Assembly (NCBI GenBank): GCA_018664485.1
Contig: JABJOE010000002.1
Coordinates: 75,896 to 117,701 of the forward strand
DNA: 41,806 nucleotides
Direction of reading: 5' to 3'
From: Candidatus Uhrbacteria bacterium
GTDB lineage: Bacteria > Patescibacteriota > Patescibacteriia > UBA9934
Within the stretch, counting starts at the first letter, position 1. Each line of letters opens with the position of its first letter. The notes under the pieces were generated by a model. That model worked only from the letters and a program-made list of their open reading frames with translations. It had not been told where the DNA came from and made no database searches. The translations under genes and the position numbers were made by a program. This document shows positions 18,173-27,384 of this stretch, one piece after another.

Positions 18173-18193
18173 CCCAAGACTAGTCCTTTTTTT
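18168..18193 (+). terminator. Rho-independent terminator of the small ORF
   Basis: ACTAG-CCCAAGA-CTAGT-CC-TTTTTTT. Confidence 0.55.
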
Positions 18194-18224
18194 GTATTTT
18201 GTCAATGCCTGGTGGAAAGCCAAA

Positions 18225-18250
18225 GGCTCCAGGGACGATTCCCCGGAGCC
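18225..18250. other. GC-rich stem-loop in long intergenic region
   Basis: GGCTCCAGGGA-CGATT-CCCCGGAGCC; minus-strand tail TTTGGCTTT suggests a minus-strand terminator. Confidence 0.45.
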
Positions 18251-18586
18251 ACGCGTTACGCAAACCTTCAGGGCCTCTCCCAAACCCTTCTGGTTCTCTT
18301 ATCCCTTAGCTCCCTCAAGCCTCCACTTCCTCGACACCACTGGTCCCTTTACTCACCCGTGCATCCACCTGCAACGCATTGCGCTGCTTGAAATGCTTCT
18401 ACCAAGAGAACGACTAGAAGCAGGTTGCCTTCATCGCTCTATATGCACAGCGGGGATTGCTGCATATATATGTTCATACGCTTGGCGCGCGAACAAACTC
18501 TGCGGATGTGGTTCATTTCTGAGACCACAACCAAAAAGTACGCTAACAACGTAGCGCACTATTCTTGATATGTCAACGCCTAAAGC

Positions 18587-19132
18587 TTAGCGGGAGTCGT
18601 CTCCGTGTCGACGTTTGTCGTTTTCAACAAGCTCAACAATTTTATGTTTTACGTCCTCTGGATTGTCGACGTTTTTAAAGTTGAAGCGCTCTGTCGAACC
18701 AGCTGTCTGAATATGAACATTCCCGAATGTAAATATAGTTGAAAAGAATCCGTGGGTCTCAGCAGTTACGTCTTGCACCTGGTTTAGGTGAAGCGTTGAG
18801 ATAACTCGAGAGAACAGTCCGAGCTGCTCGATGTTTACGATACGCTCGCTTGTAACGATCCAGGTATCCAAGTAGTAATCGGTGAACATTGTCATCAGTA
18901 GAAGTAGTCCAACGATCGAATAGGTGCAGATTCCCAGAATTCCGAATGTCTGCCAGAGGATGTTAGTAATGTCTGTTCCCGTTGAGAGTATGATCAGGTA
19001 GAAAGCTGCCGGGATCAAAAGGAATCCAAGGAAGTATAGAAAGATGGTGAGGACCTCGATCCAGTGCCGGCGCAAAAAGATGACTGTCTTTTCTCCGCGC
19101 TGTTGATTTGGTAGGTGGTGAAGGGAAATCAT
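18587..19132 (-). CDS. PH (YdbS/YdbT-like) domain membrane protein
   Basis: Two TM then TSERIVNIEQLGLFSRVISTLHLNQVQDVTAETHGFFSTIFTFGNVHIQTAG. Confidence 0.75.
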   Translation of the reverse strand: MISLHHLPNQQRGEKTVIFLRRHWIEVLTIFLYFLGFLLIPAAFYLIILSTGTDITNILWQTFGILGICTYSIVGLLLLMTMFTDYYLDTWIVTSERIVNIEQLGLFSRVISTLHLNQVQDVTAETHGFFSTIFTFGNVHIQTAGSTERFNFKNVDNPEDVKHKIVELVENDKRRHGDDSR

Positions 19133-19141
19133 ATTTGTAAT

Positions 19142-19396
19142 CTAAAACGTAGGTGCTGTTGAAAAGAAAGCTTCACTGATTGAAAGTGTTTGTGTCCAGT
19201 CTATGCTTAGTATTAGATTTACTTGCAGTAGGACGACAGCCGCAAACGCTATTGTGTAGAGAGCGAGAACGATAGTTGTTTTTGTGCTTTGTAGGCCGAA
19301 GCGAGCCATGTGGTAGAAGTTGAAGAAGACGAAAAAGCTACAGATGAAGAAGAACAGGCCGTATATTGCAAGGAAGATCCAAAGTGGGAATATCAT
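19142..19396 (-). CDS. Small membrane protein, hypothetical
   Basis: 84 aa, two hydrophobic segments, tightly packed behind ruvB. Confidence 0.6.
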   Translation of the reverse strand: MIFPLWIFLAIYGLFFFICSFFVFFNFYHMARFGLQSTKTTIVLALYTIAFAAVVLLQVNLILSIDWTQTLSISEAFFSTAPTF

Positions 19397-20409
19397 ATTG
19401 ATTTTAAGTGGTCGTAAGCGCGCTGTGTTGCTTTGCGTCCGCGAGGAGTGCGTTCGAGGAAGCCGATTTGTAGAAGGAATGGTTCGTAGATTTCTTCAAT
19501 CGTTGCTTGCTCTTCCTGGGTTGCTGCAGCTAACGTGGATAGTCCAACTGGACCACCATTGAAGTTGTTGATAATTGTATGAAGTAGCCGGCGGTCGGTG
19601 TTATCGAGTCCAAGAGGATCGATTGCGAGTATGTCGAGCGCTGCGTTTGCGATCACTTCGTCTAGATCGCCACCGTGCTTCACCTGGGCGTAGTCACGAA
19701 CGCGCTTCAGTAGTCGATTTGCGATTCGAGGAGTGCGTCGTGAGCGGCATGCGATTGCCTCGCATGTTTTTGTGTCAGGGGACAGTTTAAGGAGTTGGGC
19801 ACTTCGGTTAACGATTTTTGTAACTTCATCTGGAGTATAAAAAGAGAGGTGGTACGTTGATCCGAATCGGTCACGCAGCGGAGATGAAAGTAGAGACAGT
19901 CGAGTGGTTGCTCCAATGATTGTAAAACGCTCAAGTCCCAGTCGAAGTGTGCGGGCAGATGGTCCTTTCCCTACAACTATGTCTAGCGCATAGTCTTCCA
20001 TTGCAGGGTACAAAACCTCCTCGATAGAGCGATTCATCCGGTGTATCTCGTCGATAAAAAGAATGTCACCTTCTTTAAGGTTTGAAAGTATTGCAGCAAG
20101 GTCGCCAACGCGTTCGAGTGCAGTACCGCTTGTGATACGAATATTTGCTCCCATTTCTTTTGCGATGATATGAGCTAACGTTGTCTTCCCAAGTCCAGGG
20201 TTTCCGTATAGAAGTACGTGATCCATCGCTTCTTCGCGGGCTTTTGCAGCGTCCATGAATATCTGCAGTCCTACCTTGAGATCCTCCTGACCAACGAAAT
20301 CTGCAAGACTTTGGGGACGTAATCCAATCTCAAACTGGCGTTCGTTCTCATTAGAGCCTTTTGAGACAGTACGCTTTTCCTCTTTTATATCTGTATTCGT
20401 TTCGATCAT
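19393..20409 (-). CDS. ruvB: Holliday junction branch migration DNA helicase RuvB
   Basis: [76 protein letters not shown]. Confidence 0.96.
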   Translation of the reverse strand: MIETNTDIKEEKRTVSKGSNENERQFEIGLRPQSLADFVGQEDLKVGLQIFMDAAKAREEAMDHVLLYGNPGLGKTTLAHIIAKEMGANIRITSGTALERVGDLAAILSNLKEGDILFIDEIHRMNRSIEEVLYPAMEDYALDIVVGKGPSARTLRLGLERFTIIGATTRLSLLSSPLRDRFGSTYHLSFYTPDEVTKIVNRSAQLLKLSPDTKTCEAIACRSRRTPRIANRLLKRVRDYAQVKHGGDLDEVIANAALDILAIDPLGLDNTDRRLLHTIINNFNGGPVGLSTLAAATQEEQATIEEIYEPFLLQIGFLERTPRGRKATQRAYDHLKSI

Positions 20410-20613
20410 TAATCACAGTATACACTGCCTGGTTGGATACTAAAATGCTTGGCAATCAGCAATTTTCAGTGTAAGACTGGGTTGTCGTTCATTTGCCCAT
20501 GGAGGGACTGTGGCCGGCACAGTGGTTATTCTGACCGTATTCCTCGTATTGGCTGTTGTTGGTCAATTATGTGGGTACAGCAAATCTTTGACTCAAACAA
20601 TGAAGGGAGGTGA

Positions 20614-21030
20614 GTGATGGAGGACGCACTTATAGTCGTCGGAATTCTCGTGTTGGTACTGGCGTTACCGATCGCGATAATACTGGTCTTCACGCCTCCT
20701 GAGATCACGGTCGGGTTTGTGCTGAGGGCATTTGAAAGGGATTGGTTCGTGGAGCCGACGCTTCAAACCGGGTCGTTGTCGCCACATTCTCTCATGTTTC
20801 GATATAGGAAAAACATCTACGTCATTAGCTATGCTCGAATCGATGATTGCGACGAGATCTTGAGGGTGGTCTTGCGCTGTGATAAGGATGGAGGTGTTGA
20901 CGGGAGTCACACAGAAGACCTGCTCATCGCATTTCGAGATGGCGAAAGCACCCACCTGGACAGGCAGAGACACATCCGTTTCAGCAAGGAGCTGCTTCGC
21001 CTCGTAAAGGAGAAGCTCGATATTTCGTGA
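20614..21030 (+). CDS. Hypothetical protein with N-terminal TM, ORFan
   Basis: 138 aa; SD GGGAGGTGAG; downstream GC hairpin CGGTCGACCC..GGGTGCGGCCG. Confidence 0.65.
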   Translation: MMEDALIVVGILVLVLALPIAIILVFTPPEITVGFVLRAFERDWFVEPTLQTGSLSPHSLMFRYRKNIYVISYARIDDCDEILRVVLRCDKDGGVDGSHTEDLLIAFRDGESTHLDRQRHIRFSKELLRLVKEKLDIS

Positions 21031-21138
21031 GTAAAGAGCTTTCTGCGCGGTCGACCCACCTGGGTGCGGCCGCGATTGCTTTTATGAGTATAGGCCTTGA
21101 AATTAACGCTAATCTCGGATATATTCTGCGTGGACTAT

Positions 21139-21224
21139 GCCGCGGTGATGGAATGGTAGACATAGGGGACTTAAAATCCCCGGGTAGAGATACCGTGTGG
21201 GTTCAATTCCCACCCGCGGTACCA
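21139..21224 (+). tRNA. tRNA-Leu (anticodon TAA)
   Basis: GCCGCGGTGATGG...GACTTAAAATCC...GTGGGTTCAATTCCCACCCGCGGTACCA; variable arm present; CCA encoded. Confidence 0.93.
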
Positions 21225-21226
21225 TC

Positions 21227-21348
21227 AAAACATCATCAGTTGGGCTATTTTCGACTCACGGGCCCCGACAGACTTCGTCTACGTACTAATAGTACGTTTC
21301 CTTGTCTGCCACCCGTTCATCGAAACTATCGCCAACTGATGATGTTTT
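21227..21348. repeat. 122-bp inverted-repeat element directly after tRNA-Leu(TAA)
   Basis: 17-bp perfect terminal IR AAAACATCATCAGTTGG / CCAACTGATGATGTTTT, imperfect inner extension, central ACGTACTA-A-TAGTACGT. Confidence 0.8.
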
Positions 21349-21514
21349 AGTTATAAGCTCGCTTGCCTTCTGCTTGGCAGCATAGAAAATCGACTAAAAT
21401 CTTGCGTTTTGTAATTTAAGACCATAGCTTTTTGCTGTGGTTTTATTGTTTATATATAGCGAGATAACTTGACGTTTTTCCTTTAACTTTAGCCATTATT
21501 TTGCTCGTTACAAC

Positions 21515-21543
21515 TTGACAAAACAGCGTTTTTGTGCTATTAT
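21515..21543 (+). promoter_or_regulatory. Sigma70-like promoter with extended -10
   Basis: TTGACA-AAACAGCGTTTTTGTGC-TATTAT. Confidence 0.7.
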
Positions 21544-21557
21544 ACAGGCGTCAATGA

Positions 21558-21983
21558 GTGATAGATGTTGCGAAAAACGCAACCTCTCTGATCACAGAGG
21601 CAGAGCAAAGACAGATGATGGCAAAAAGAATCAAGAGGACTCTCTATGTTCCGCCTGCTGGTAACAAAAATGCCCGTCTCATGACCCCCTGGTCGAGAAT
21701 GGGGCTGACCTTCAGCGCAAGTGGACAGAGAAGTCAGTGGACGATCGGTGCCGGTTCGAGTTGTGACATCGTGATCGACGCAGAAACGGTTTCTGGATGT
21801 CACGCAGTTCTGGTAGCGGAGTGGAATAACGGCAGCTATCAGTGGTATATCTGCGACAGCGGCTCTACCAATGGCACCGGTATTCGGGATACGTGGCTTC
21901 AGCCAAACCTCATGTATCGCCTCGAAAACGGGGAGACCATCTGGTTGGGTAGATCCATCAGCGTAAGGCTCTACACCCGCTAG
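21558..21983 (+). CDS. FHA-domain protein (small, stand-alone)
   Basis: WTIGAGSSCDIVIDAETVSGCHAVLVAE...YICDSGSTNGTGIRD...RLENGETIWLG; true start may be ATG 21615. Confidence 0.8.
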   Translation: MIDVAKNATSLITEAEQRQMMAKRIKRTLYVPPAGNKNARLMTPWSRMGLTFSASGQRSQWTIGAGSSCDIVIDAETVSGCHAVLVAEWNNGSYQWYICDSGSTNGTGIRDTWLQPNLMYRLENGETIWLGRSISVRLYTR

Positions 21984-22053
21984 CCTTTAAAGAAAAACAA
22001 TCGAAGCGAAAAATGACGTTATCTAGGCTTACGCCCAGGGATGCTATTCGCTC

Positions 22054-22087
22054 CAGCCACCGGGTTCTCCTGGTGGCTGAAATTTTT
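22054..22087 (+). terminator. Rho-independent terminator after the FHA gene
   Basis: CAGCCACC-GGGTTCTCCT-GGTGGCTG-AAATTTTTT. Confidence 0.7.
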
Positions 22088-22131
22088 TAATAGACCTTTA
22101 CGATTATTTATTCTCGTCGTATCCTCTTTGC

Positions 22132-22593
22132 ATGAGTTTATATAGACCAAATGTAGCAGTCATTGTCACCGACGGGCACGGAAAAGTGCTTTTATGTGAA
22201 CGTGTTGATGGTACACTTAATGTTCAGACCGTTCAGGGAGGTATTGATTTTGGAGAGAAGCCACTCGAGGCAGCTGTGCGCGAGATGCAAGAAGAGTTAG
22301 GTTTGTCGTCTGACAAATTTGAAATTTTGGACGAGCTTCCAGATACGTATAACTATGATTGGCCAGATGATGTTGCAAAGAAGCTTCACTACACTGGTTT
22401 TATAGGACAGGAGCAGACATTTTTTCTAGCACAAGTAGATGCAAACGTATCTTTTGATCTTGATGCGCATGAACGCGAGTTCGGGAAAGTTTGGTGGGGT
22501 ACAGCGCAGGAGATGATCGAAAAAGCCTGGCCGCAAAAGAGACCGGGCCTTAACGCTGCTTTGCGTGGGTTCGGTTTACTCGGTGAACGATAG
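22132..22593 (+). CDS. NUDIX hydrolase, RppH-like
   Basis: GGIDFGEKPLEAAVREMQEELGL NUDIX box; YRPNVAVIVTDGHGKVLLCER start. Confidence 0.85.
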   Translation: MSLYRPNVAVIVTDGHGKVLLCERVDGTLNVQTVQGGIDFGEKPLEAAVREMQEELGLSSDKFEILDELPDTYNYDWPDDVAKKLHYTGFIGQEQTFFLAQVDANVSFDLDAHEREFGKVWWGTAQEMIEKAWPQKRPGLNAALRGFGLLGER

Positions 22594-23262
22594 GCTGTTG
22601 GCGATTTCATGCACGGCTTTTTCCGTAGACCCAACCGTTTCCTCTAGATCAGTTTGACGTAGGCTCTGAGCCGAGAGCGCTATCCCATAAAACGGATGGT
22701 CGGGATGGAAGGTGATGTATACATGTGTATCTTCGAGATCCCACCCAAACCAAGATGTATCACCTTTAATGCGTGCAAACGCGACACCGTGATCATTGAT
22801 TAAAATCTCGCAAGCTTCATTTGGCTGCACGTAGTAGGCGTCATTATTTTTATAACTATCGCAAAATTCTCGCACTGCATCTTCACTTGATGCCTCGACT
22901 GCAATGTCACCCCACCAACCATCACGTGGCATAGTCTCACCCTCACTTACGAGCATAAGAAAAGGAACATCGTAGGCTGATAGCGTAGACTCCATGCGAA
23001 ATTCCTTAAGCTCTTCTGGTGGCACTCCGATCCATTCGGTTATCTCACTCCAGGCAGCTGGATATGTGAAAGATACTCCAAGCTCCTCGCTCTCAAAGTT
23101 ACGGTACCGACTTCCTTCGTAATATATTTCAGGGCTGTCATCAATTAGTCCAAGCCCGGAGGTCTGACTATTTGTTTTTGCTATGTAGTAGGCGGAGATT
23201 ACGGCGATCGCTAAAATTAGAACGATCAACGTGTATTTGAGAGCATCTTTTTTCTTTAGCAT
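22576..23262 (-). CDS. Membrane-anchored hypothetical protein
   Basis: Start moved to MLKKKDALKYTLIVLILAIAVISAYYI; the ORF-track N-terminus runs into tRNA-Gly. Confidence 0.7.
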   Translation of the reverse strand: MLKKKDALKYTLIVLILAIAVISAYYIAKTNSQTSGLGLIDDSPEIYYEGSRYRNFESEELGVSFTYPAAWSEITEWIGVPPEELKEFRMESTLSAYDVPFLMLVSEGETMPRDGWWGDIAVEASSEDAVREFCDSYKNNDAYYVQPNEACEILINDHGVAFARIKGDTSWFGWDLEDTHVYITFHPDHPFYGIALSAQSLRQTDLEETVGSTEKAVHEIANSLSFTE

Positions 23263-23339
23263 ACTGTTATATAATAGCGAACATGGGCTCGGTTGACGAG
23301 TCCTTGGGTATAGCCTAGAATTTTCTCGAGCACTATATT

Positions 23340-23414
<75 letters not shown>

Positions 23415-23506
23415 ATAGCCACCTTCCGTATGGAGGGTGTTTGTTGTTATACTTAGGCCAATAACTATTATATGGTTTGGCAATAATTTACTAGCTTACG
23501 ATAGAT

Positions 23507-24613
23507 ATGAGTGAAAATGAAGAAATGGAAGTAAATCAGGATGTTATGGATGCTGCGGCCGAGCAGGTTGAAGCGCGAGAGGCTAAGCTTGAAGGCGCTG
23601 CCGAGCAAGCTGAGGCTCAAGAAACGTTGAATAGACAAGAGGCGGAAAGTTTTGTATCTGGGCTTGAGGGTGAGGGAGGTAAGGAACGTGCGCAAGAAGC
23701 GCACGAGGATTTTGAGGCGCGCGCTCAGAGTGCTCGCGAGAAAGTAGAGACGTTACTTAAGGGTGCAAAGATGGCAAAAGAAGGGTTGCACAAGCTGACG
23801 GAACGTTTTGAAAGTATTGATCTGACAGACGAGGCTTTGAACGAGAAGGGGGTAGCGGACGTGATCACCGGAGCTTTGGAAGAGCATTTTTCAGCAGATA
23901 TGGACGAGCTTATGAGCGCCACCGAGGGAATGAGTCCTGCATTTTTTGCAGCTAGTTTTATGCGCGACGCTTATCGGTCAGTGATGGCAGATAGTGATGA
24001 GGAGACAGCTGCGGCGCGAAAGAGTGTTTGGAAAAAATCTGCAAAAGTTAATCCTCTTATCGCTATGGCAGATTGGGGACACAATGTTTGGGGAGCCGCT
24101 ACCAAAGAAGGCGAGGAACGTCAGGCTCATGTTGACGACATGAAGGAGACTCTTGCTAGCAATTCTTGGTTGGCAAAAATGTTCCTTCAGGATAATGGAG
24201 ATGTTATTAAGGAACAGCGAATTCGTGCACAGGTTAGTTCAGATGTACTTGCTGTACTTGCGCCGTTTAGCATGGGGCTTGGCCCTGAGGTTGCAGCAGC
24301 GGTAAAGATCGGTAAGGTTGGAATGGAAAAATATACTGAAAAGCTTCAAGGTCTTGAAACTCGAATCGATGCTGGCGAGGAAATTTCAAAGGGTGATGTC
24401 TTGTCAGAGCTTACAAAGGCATCTGTTGAGATAGTTGATAAAGACCCTGCTGAACTCATAAAACTCGCTGCCGAGGCAGCGCTTGCGTCAGGCGGTATCG
24501 AGAATGAAGCGGGACTTATGGCGCTTGAGCTACTAAAGGCAAAGCCGGAAATCGGAGTTGCTGCATTGCACAAGCTTGATAGTGCTATTACGACTGATCG
24601 CGCTGCGGCGTAG
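23507..24613 (+). CDS. Hypothetical Glu/Ala-rich, mostly helical protein
   Basis: 368 aa, coiled-coil N-terminus; terminator at 24642-24666. Confidence 0.7.
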   Translation: MSENEEMEVNQDVMDAAAEQVEAREAKLEGAAEQAEAQETLNRQEAESFVSGLEGEGGKERAQEAHEDFEARAQSAREKVETLLKGAKMAKEGLHKLTERFESIDLTDEALNEKGVADVITGALEEHFSADMDELMSATEGMSPAFFAASFMRDAYRSVMADSDEETAAARKSVWKKSAKVNPLIAMADWGHNVWGAATKEGEERQAHVDDMKETLASNSWLAKMFLQDNGDVIKEQRIRAQVSSDVLAVLAPFSMGLGPEVAAAVKIGKVGMEKYTEKLQGLETRIDAGEEISKGDVLSELTKASVEIVDKDPAELIKLAAEAALASGGIENEAGLMALELLKAKPEIGVAALHKLDSAITTDRAAA

Positions 24614-24641
24614 TCACGAGACTGTAAAATAAAGAAAGAAA

Positions 24642-24670
24642 AAGAAGCGGCAAAGAGCCGCTTCTTTTTC
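24642..24670 (+). terminator. Bidirectional terminator
   Basis: AAGAAGCGGC-AAAGA-GCCGCTTCTT-TTTC. Confidence 0.75.
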
Positions 24671-24874
24671 TTATCGGGCAGGTGCCGCCTGTTCGCGTGC
24701 CCAGCGAATGCCGCTGCGATTACCCGCCATGTACTGTTCTTGAGCAATCTCAACAAGAAGGTTTTTTACTTGTGAACTAGTCTCGTCTGCAAGACCAAGG
24801 TTACTCATCAGCGTTGAAAAACGATTTGATAACTCAATGTACCACTTTGCGTTTGGATTTTTTACGTGTGCCAT
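24671..24874 (-). CDS. Small hypothetical protein (67 aa)
   Basis: Start moved to MAHVKNPNAKWYIELSNRF; compact frame ending at the bidirectional terminator. Confidence 0.55.
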   Translation of the reverse strand: MAHVKNPNAKWYIELSNRFSTLMSNLGLADETSSQVKNLLVEIAQEQYMAGNRSGIRWAREQAAPAR

Positions 24875-24878
24875 AGGA

Positions 24879-27032
24879 TTATGTTGATTGATAAGATCCA
24901 GGATTAAATTTGTAGATAACAAACCAGTAAGCGATCATGCTCGCGCTTCCCCCCATCAAGATTGCTCCGATCCAAGGAAAGCTATCGTCTCCAGTCGTTG
25001 TCATTCCTGCGAATGTTTCTGCGTCTTGCTCTTCTACGGTTTCGTCTACGAGTTCTGTCACGTCATCCCAGCTACGTGTGTAGAGTTGAACGACGTCTCC
25101 TCGTGTACGAACGATTCCAGTGACCGTATAGGCGCTTGCTCCAAGGTCAGACCAGCTCATTCCAGCTTTTTCGTTTGCAATGATTTCTATTTGGCCCGAG
25201 TCGTCTCCAAGCGTGAGCACTTTGCCATCGATGCCGAGGATTTCTCCACCGACCTCCATGAGCGACCCGATGTCGTGACTGAAGACATCTGCTACAGAAG
25301 ATTCGGTAGGTTCGGTGGACTGTGATCCAGTGATTTGAATGAATTCCTGCCCAGCGATTTTCACTCGTTCTTCGTTCCAGGCCGTTGACGATTCTCCCGT
25401 CACGCGCACAACGTCACCAACTTGAAGCTCTGGCCAATCTGCGTGATAGAAGTAGAGTTGCATTCCGTCAATGAAAGCAATTTGTGATCCGAATGTTCCA
25501 GGCGCCGCCGTTACCATACCCTCAACACTACTTAGACTTGATGAAGCCTCTGACTTTGATGAATCTGTTTGAGTTTCATCTTCCGGTACGTCTGCTATGG
25601 CGATAATGTGATGAATGTCGGATTGCTCGGAAACCACATTATCCTCTCCCGTGCTCGTTTGCTCAGCGTCCGAAACATTTTCGTGTTCATCTTGCGAATC
25701 AGTGTCGGTGTCGGCCGCTTGATCGTCTGACTGTACGTTTTCATATCCAGTTTGGGTTAATTCTGGAACGGTATTTGATGCACCCGGCGTGAGAGTTGAG
25801 GTGACATACCAGTTATAGTCCTCCATTCGTGCAAGATTCTCTCCCTTGGCAGGCGCCTCCGGATCGTATCCATATGTGAGGCTGTCGATTACCGTTCCAA
25901 GTGCGTCTTTGAGAACTACTGAGTCTCCACCGTTATTTAGATTTCCCTTTATTTTTTCAACTACAAGAAAATTTCCAGGTAAAAGAATTGTGCTTTCAAG
26001 GGCGGTTGATTTTCCTGACCCCTCTTCTATCGTCCATCCAGTAAGGTCGACCTCTACATTTGTATGGTTGAATAGTTCTACCCATTCTTCTCCGTCTGCA
26101 GGATCGGAAACGATTTCGTTAAGTATTACTGAACCAGGCTCGTATCCGGTTTGTGTTTCTGTGACTGATTCCTCCGGTTCCTCTGCAAGCTCTTCGCTTT
26201 CTTCCGTTAACTCGCTTGATGACGTTTGATCAGTTGTGTCACCAGCTTCATCTTCAGATGTGTCGGTCATTACCTGGTCAAAATCATCGTCTTGTTCTTC
26301 GGATTCAGGTTCCAAAACATCTTCGTGGAGATTGCTAGGCATGTAGAGCGAGTAACAGTTTGCCAGCTGTTCCTCACTTAGCTCGACTGTACTTTCTGAT
26401 AATTCTTCAACCTCGTCGGCGGCAGCTTCTACAGTCGTTGCGGAATCCGTAGGCTGGACTGCAACAGACGAAGCGTTTGAAACTGCACCTGGGGATCCAA
26501 GCTGTGTTGTGTCGGAGAGTCCGGTAGACTGAGTAGCGCTGCTCCAGGTTCGGTCGGCAGCATTCCTTTGCATTGACACAAATGGTTCTGTTGATCCGGC
26601 TTCAGGCGCTCCTCCGTCACCCACGCCGTCGACCACAGTACCGTCGGGCATTGCCAATAAGATTTCCTGCGAGCTATTTGATAAACTTAGCGACGCGGTT
26701 ACAAGATCGGCTTCGACGGTTAGGGTAGTTTTCTCATTATCGGTAGCGTAGTTTGCAATCAATAGTGTGCCGTAAGCTTCTAGTACTGTTCTCTCGGCGA
26801 TTGATAGTGCTTCTCCCTTACTTGCACTGCCGGTGATAACCCACCCGCTAAGATCCACGCTTTGGCCATCCGCGTTATGCAGCTCGATCCATTCATCGGA
26901 ACGGCTTTGCGAGGACCCGGCCCAGTTGATTTCGGAGATGTAGACGTCGGGTGTAAATGTGGTCTCCGCACTGGCGGGTAGAGCTTGCATAGAGAGCAAG
27001 CCGAATACGAGAAAGACATATAAATATCTCAT
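24879..27032 (-). CDS. Secreted/anchored lamin-tail-domain protein (two LTDs plus an OB-fold-like segment)
   Basis: Start moved to MRYLYVFLVFGLLSMQALPASA; VYISEINWAGSSQSRSDEWIELHNADG and VILNEIVSDPADGEEWVELFNHT; Glu/Ser/Asp linkers; C-terminal TM. Confidence 0.8.
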   Translation of the reverse strand: MRYLYVFLVFGLLSMQALPASAETTFTPDVYISEINWAGSSQSRSDEWIELHNADGQSVDLSGWVITGSASKGEALSIAERTVLEAYGTLLIANYATDNEKTTLTVEADLVTASLSLSNSSQEILLAMPDGTVVDGVGDGGAPEAGSTEPFVSMQRNAADRTWSSATQSTGLSDTTQLGSPGAVSNASSVAVQPTDSATTVEAAADEVEELSESTVELSEEQLANCYSLYMPSNLHEDVLEPESEEQDDDFDQVMTDTSEDEAGDTTDQTSSSELTEESEELAEEPEESVTETQTGYEPGSVILNEIVSDPADGEEWVELFNHTNVEVDLTGWTIEEGSGKSTALESTILLPGNFLVVEKIKGNLNNGGDSVVLKDALGTVIDSLTYGYDPEAPAKGENLARMEDYNWYVTSTLTPGASNTVPELTQTGYENVQSDDQAADTDTDSQDEHENVSDAEQTSTGEDNVVSEQSDIHHIIAIADVPEDETQTDSSKSEASSSLSSVEGMVTAAPGTFGSQIAFIDGMQLYFYHADWPELQVGDVVRVTGESSTAWNEERVKIAGQEFIQITGSQSTEPTESSVADVFSHDIGSLMEVGGEILGIDGKVLTLGDDSGQIEIIANEKAGMSWSDLGASAYTVTGIVRTRGDVVQLYTRSWDDVTELVDETVEEQDAETFAGMTTTGDDSFPWIGAILMGGSASMIAYWFVIYKFNPGSYQST

Positions 27033-27259
27033 AATAATTTCGGGAATATTTCCCAGATGTAATTTGTTAAGGTGCAAGGCCTTGCTGTCCCGTGCGCAAT
27101 ATCGAGACAGAATGAAACTCCCCACCCGCAAAAGCGAGTAGGGAGTTTGTATATCCATTACCCCATGTATGAAGGTCTGCGTCAAGTATAGGTTGTGGAA
27201 GGGTTGATAAAAAGTCGCTATTCTGGCATACTTGGCGAGCCTAAGAAATAGGCGTACGT

Positions 27260-27344
27260 GCCGGGATGGTGGAATTGGTAGACACGCGTGCCTTAGGAGC
27301 ACGTGCCGTAAGGTGTGCAGGTTCGAGTCCTGTTCCCGGTACCA
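27260..27344 (+). tRNA. tRNA-Leu (anticodon TAG)
   Basis: GCCGGGATGGTGGAATTGGTAGACACGCGTGCCTTAGGAGCACG...GCAGGTTCGAGTCCTGTTCCCGGTACCA. Confidence 0.95.
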
Positions 27345-27382
27345 TCAAAATGACGCAACCGAAAGGTTGGGTCTTTTTGATT
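27345..27382 (+). terminator. Terminator of tRNA-Leu(TAG)
   Basis: ATCAAAA-TGAC-GCAACC-GAAA-GGTTG-GGTC-TTTTTGAT extended stem with GAAA loop. Confidence 0.65.
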
Positions 27383-27384
27383 CT

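Noticed and set aside
18192-18554. 120-aa ORF
   Set aside because: No SD, starts inside a terminator T-run, implausible composition; treated as non-coding structured region.
21027-21350. 107-aa ORF spanning tRNA-Leu(TAA)
   Set aside because: Reads through a tRNA gene and an inverted-repeat element.
27033-27302. N-terminal extension of the lamin-tail ORF
   Set aside because: Overlaps tRNA-Leu(TAG); a clear signal peptide starts at 27032.
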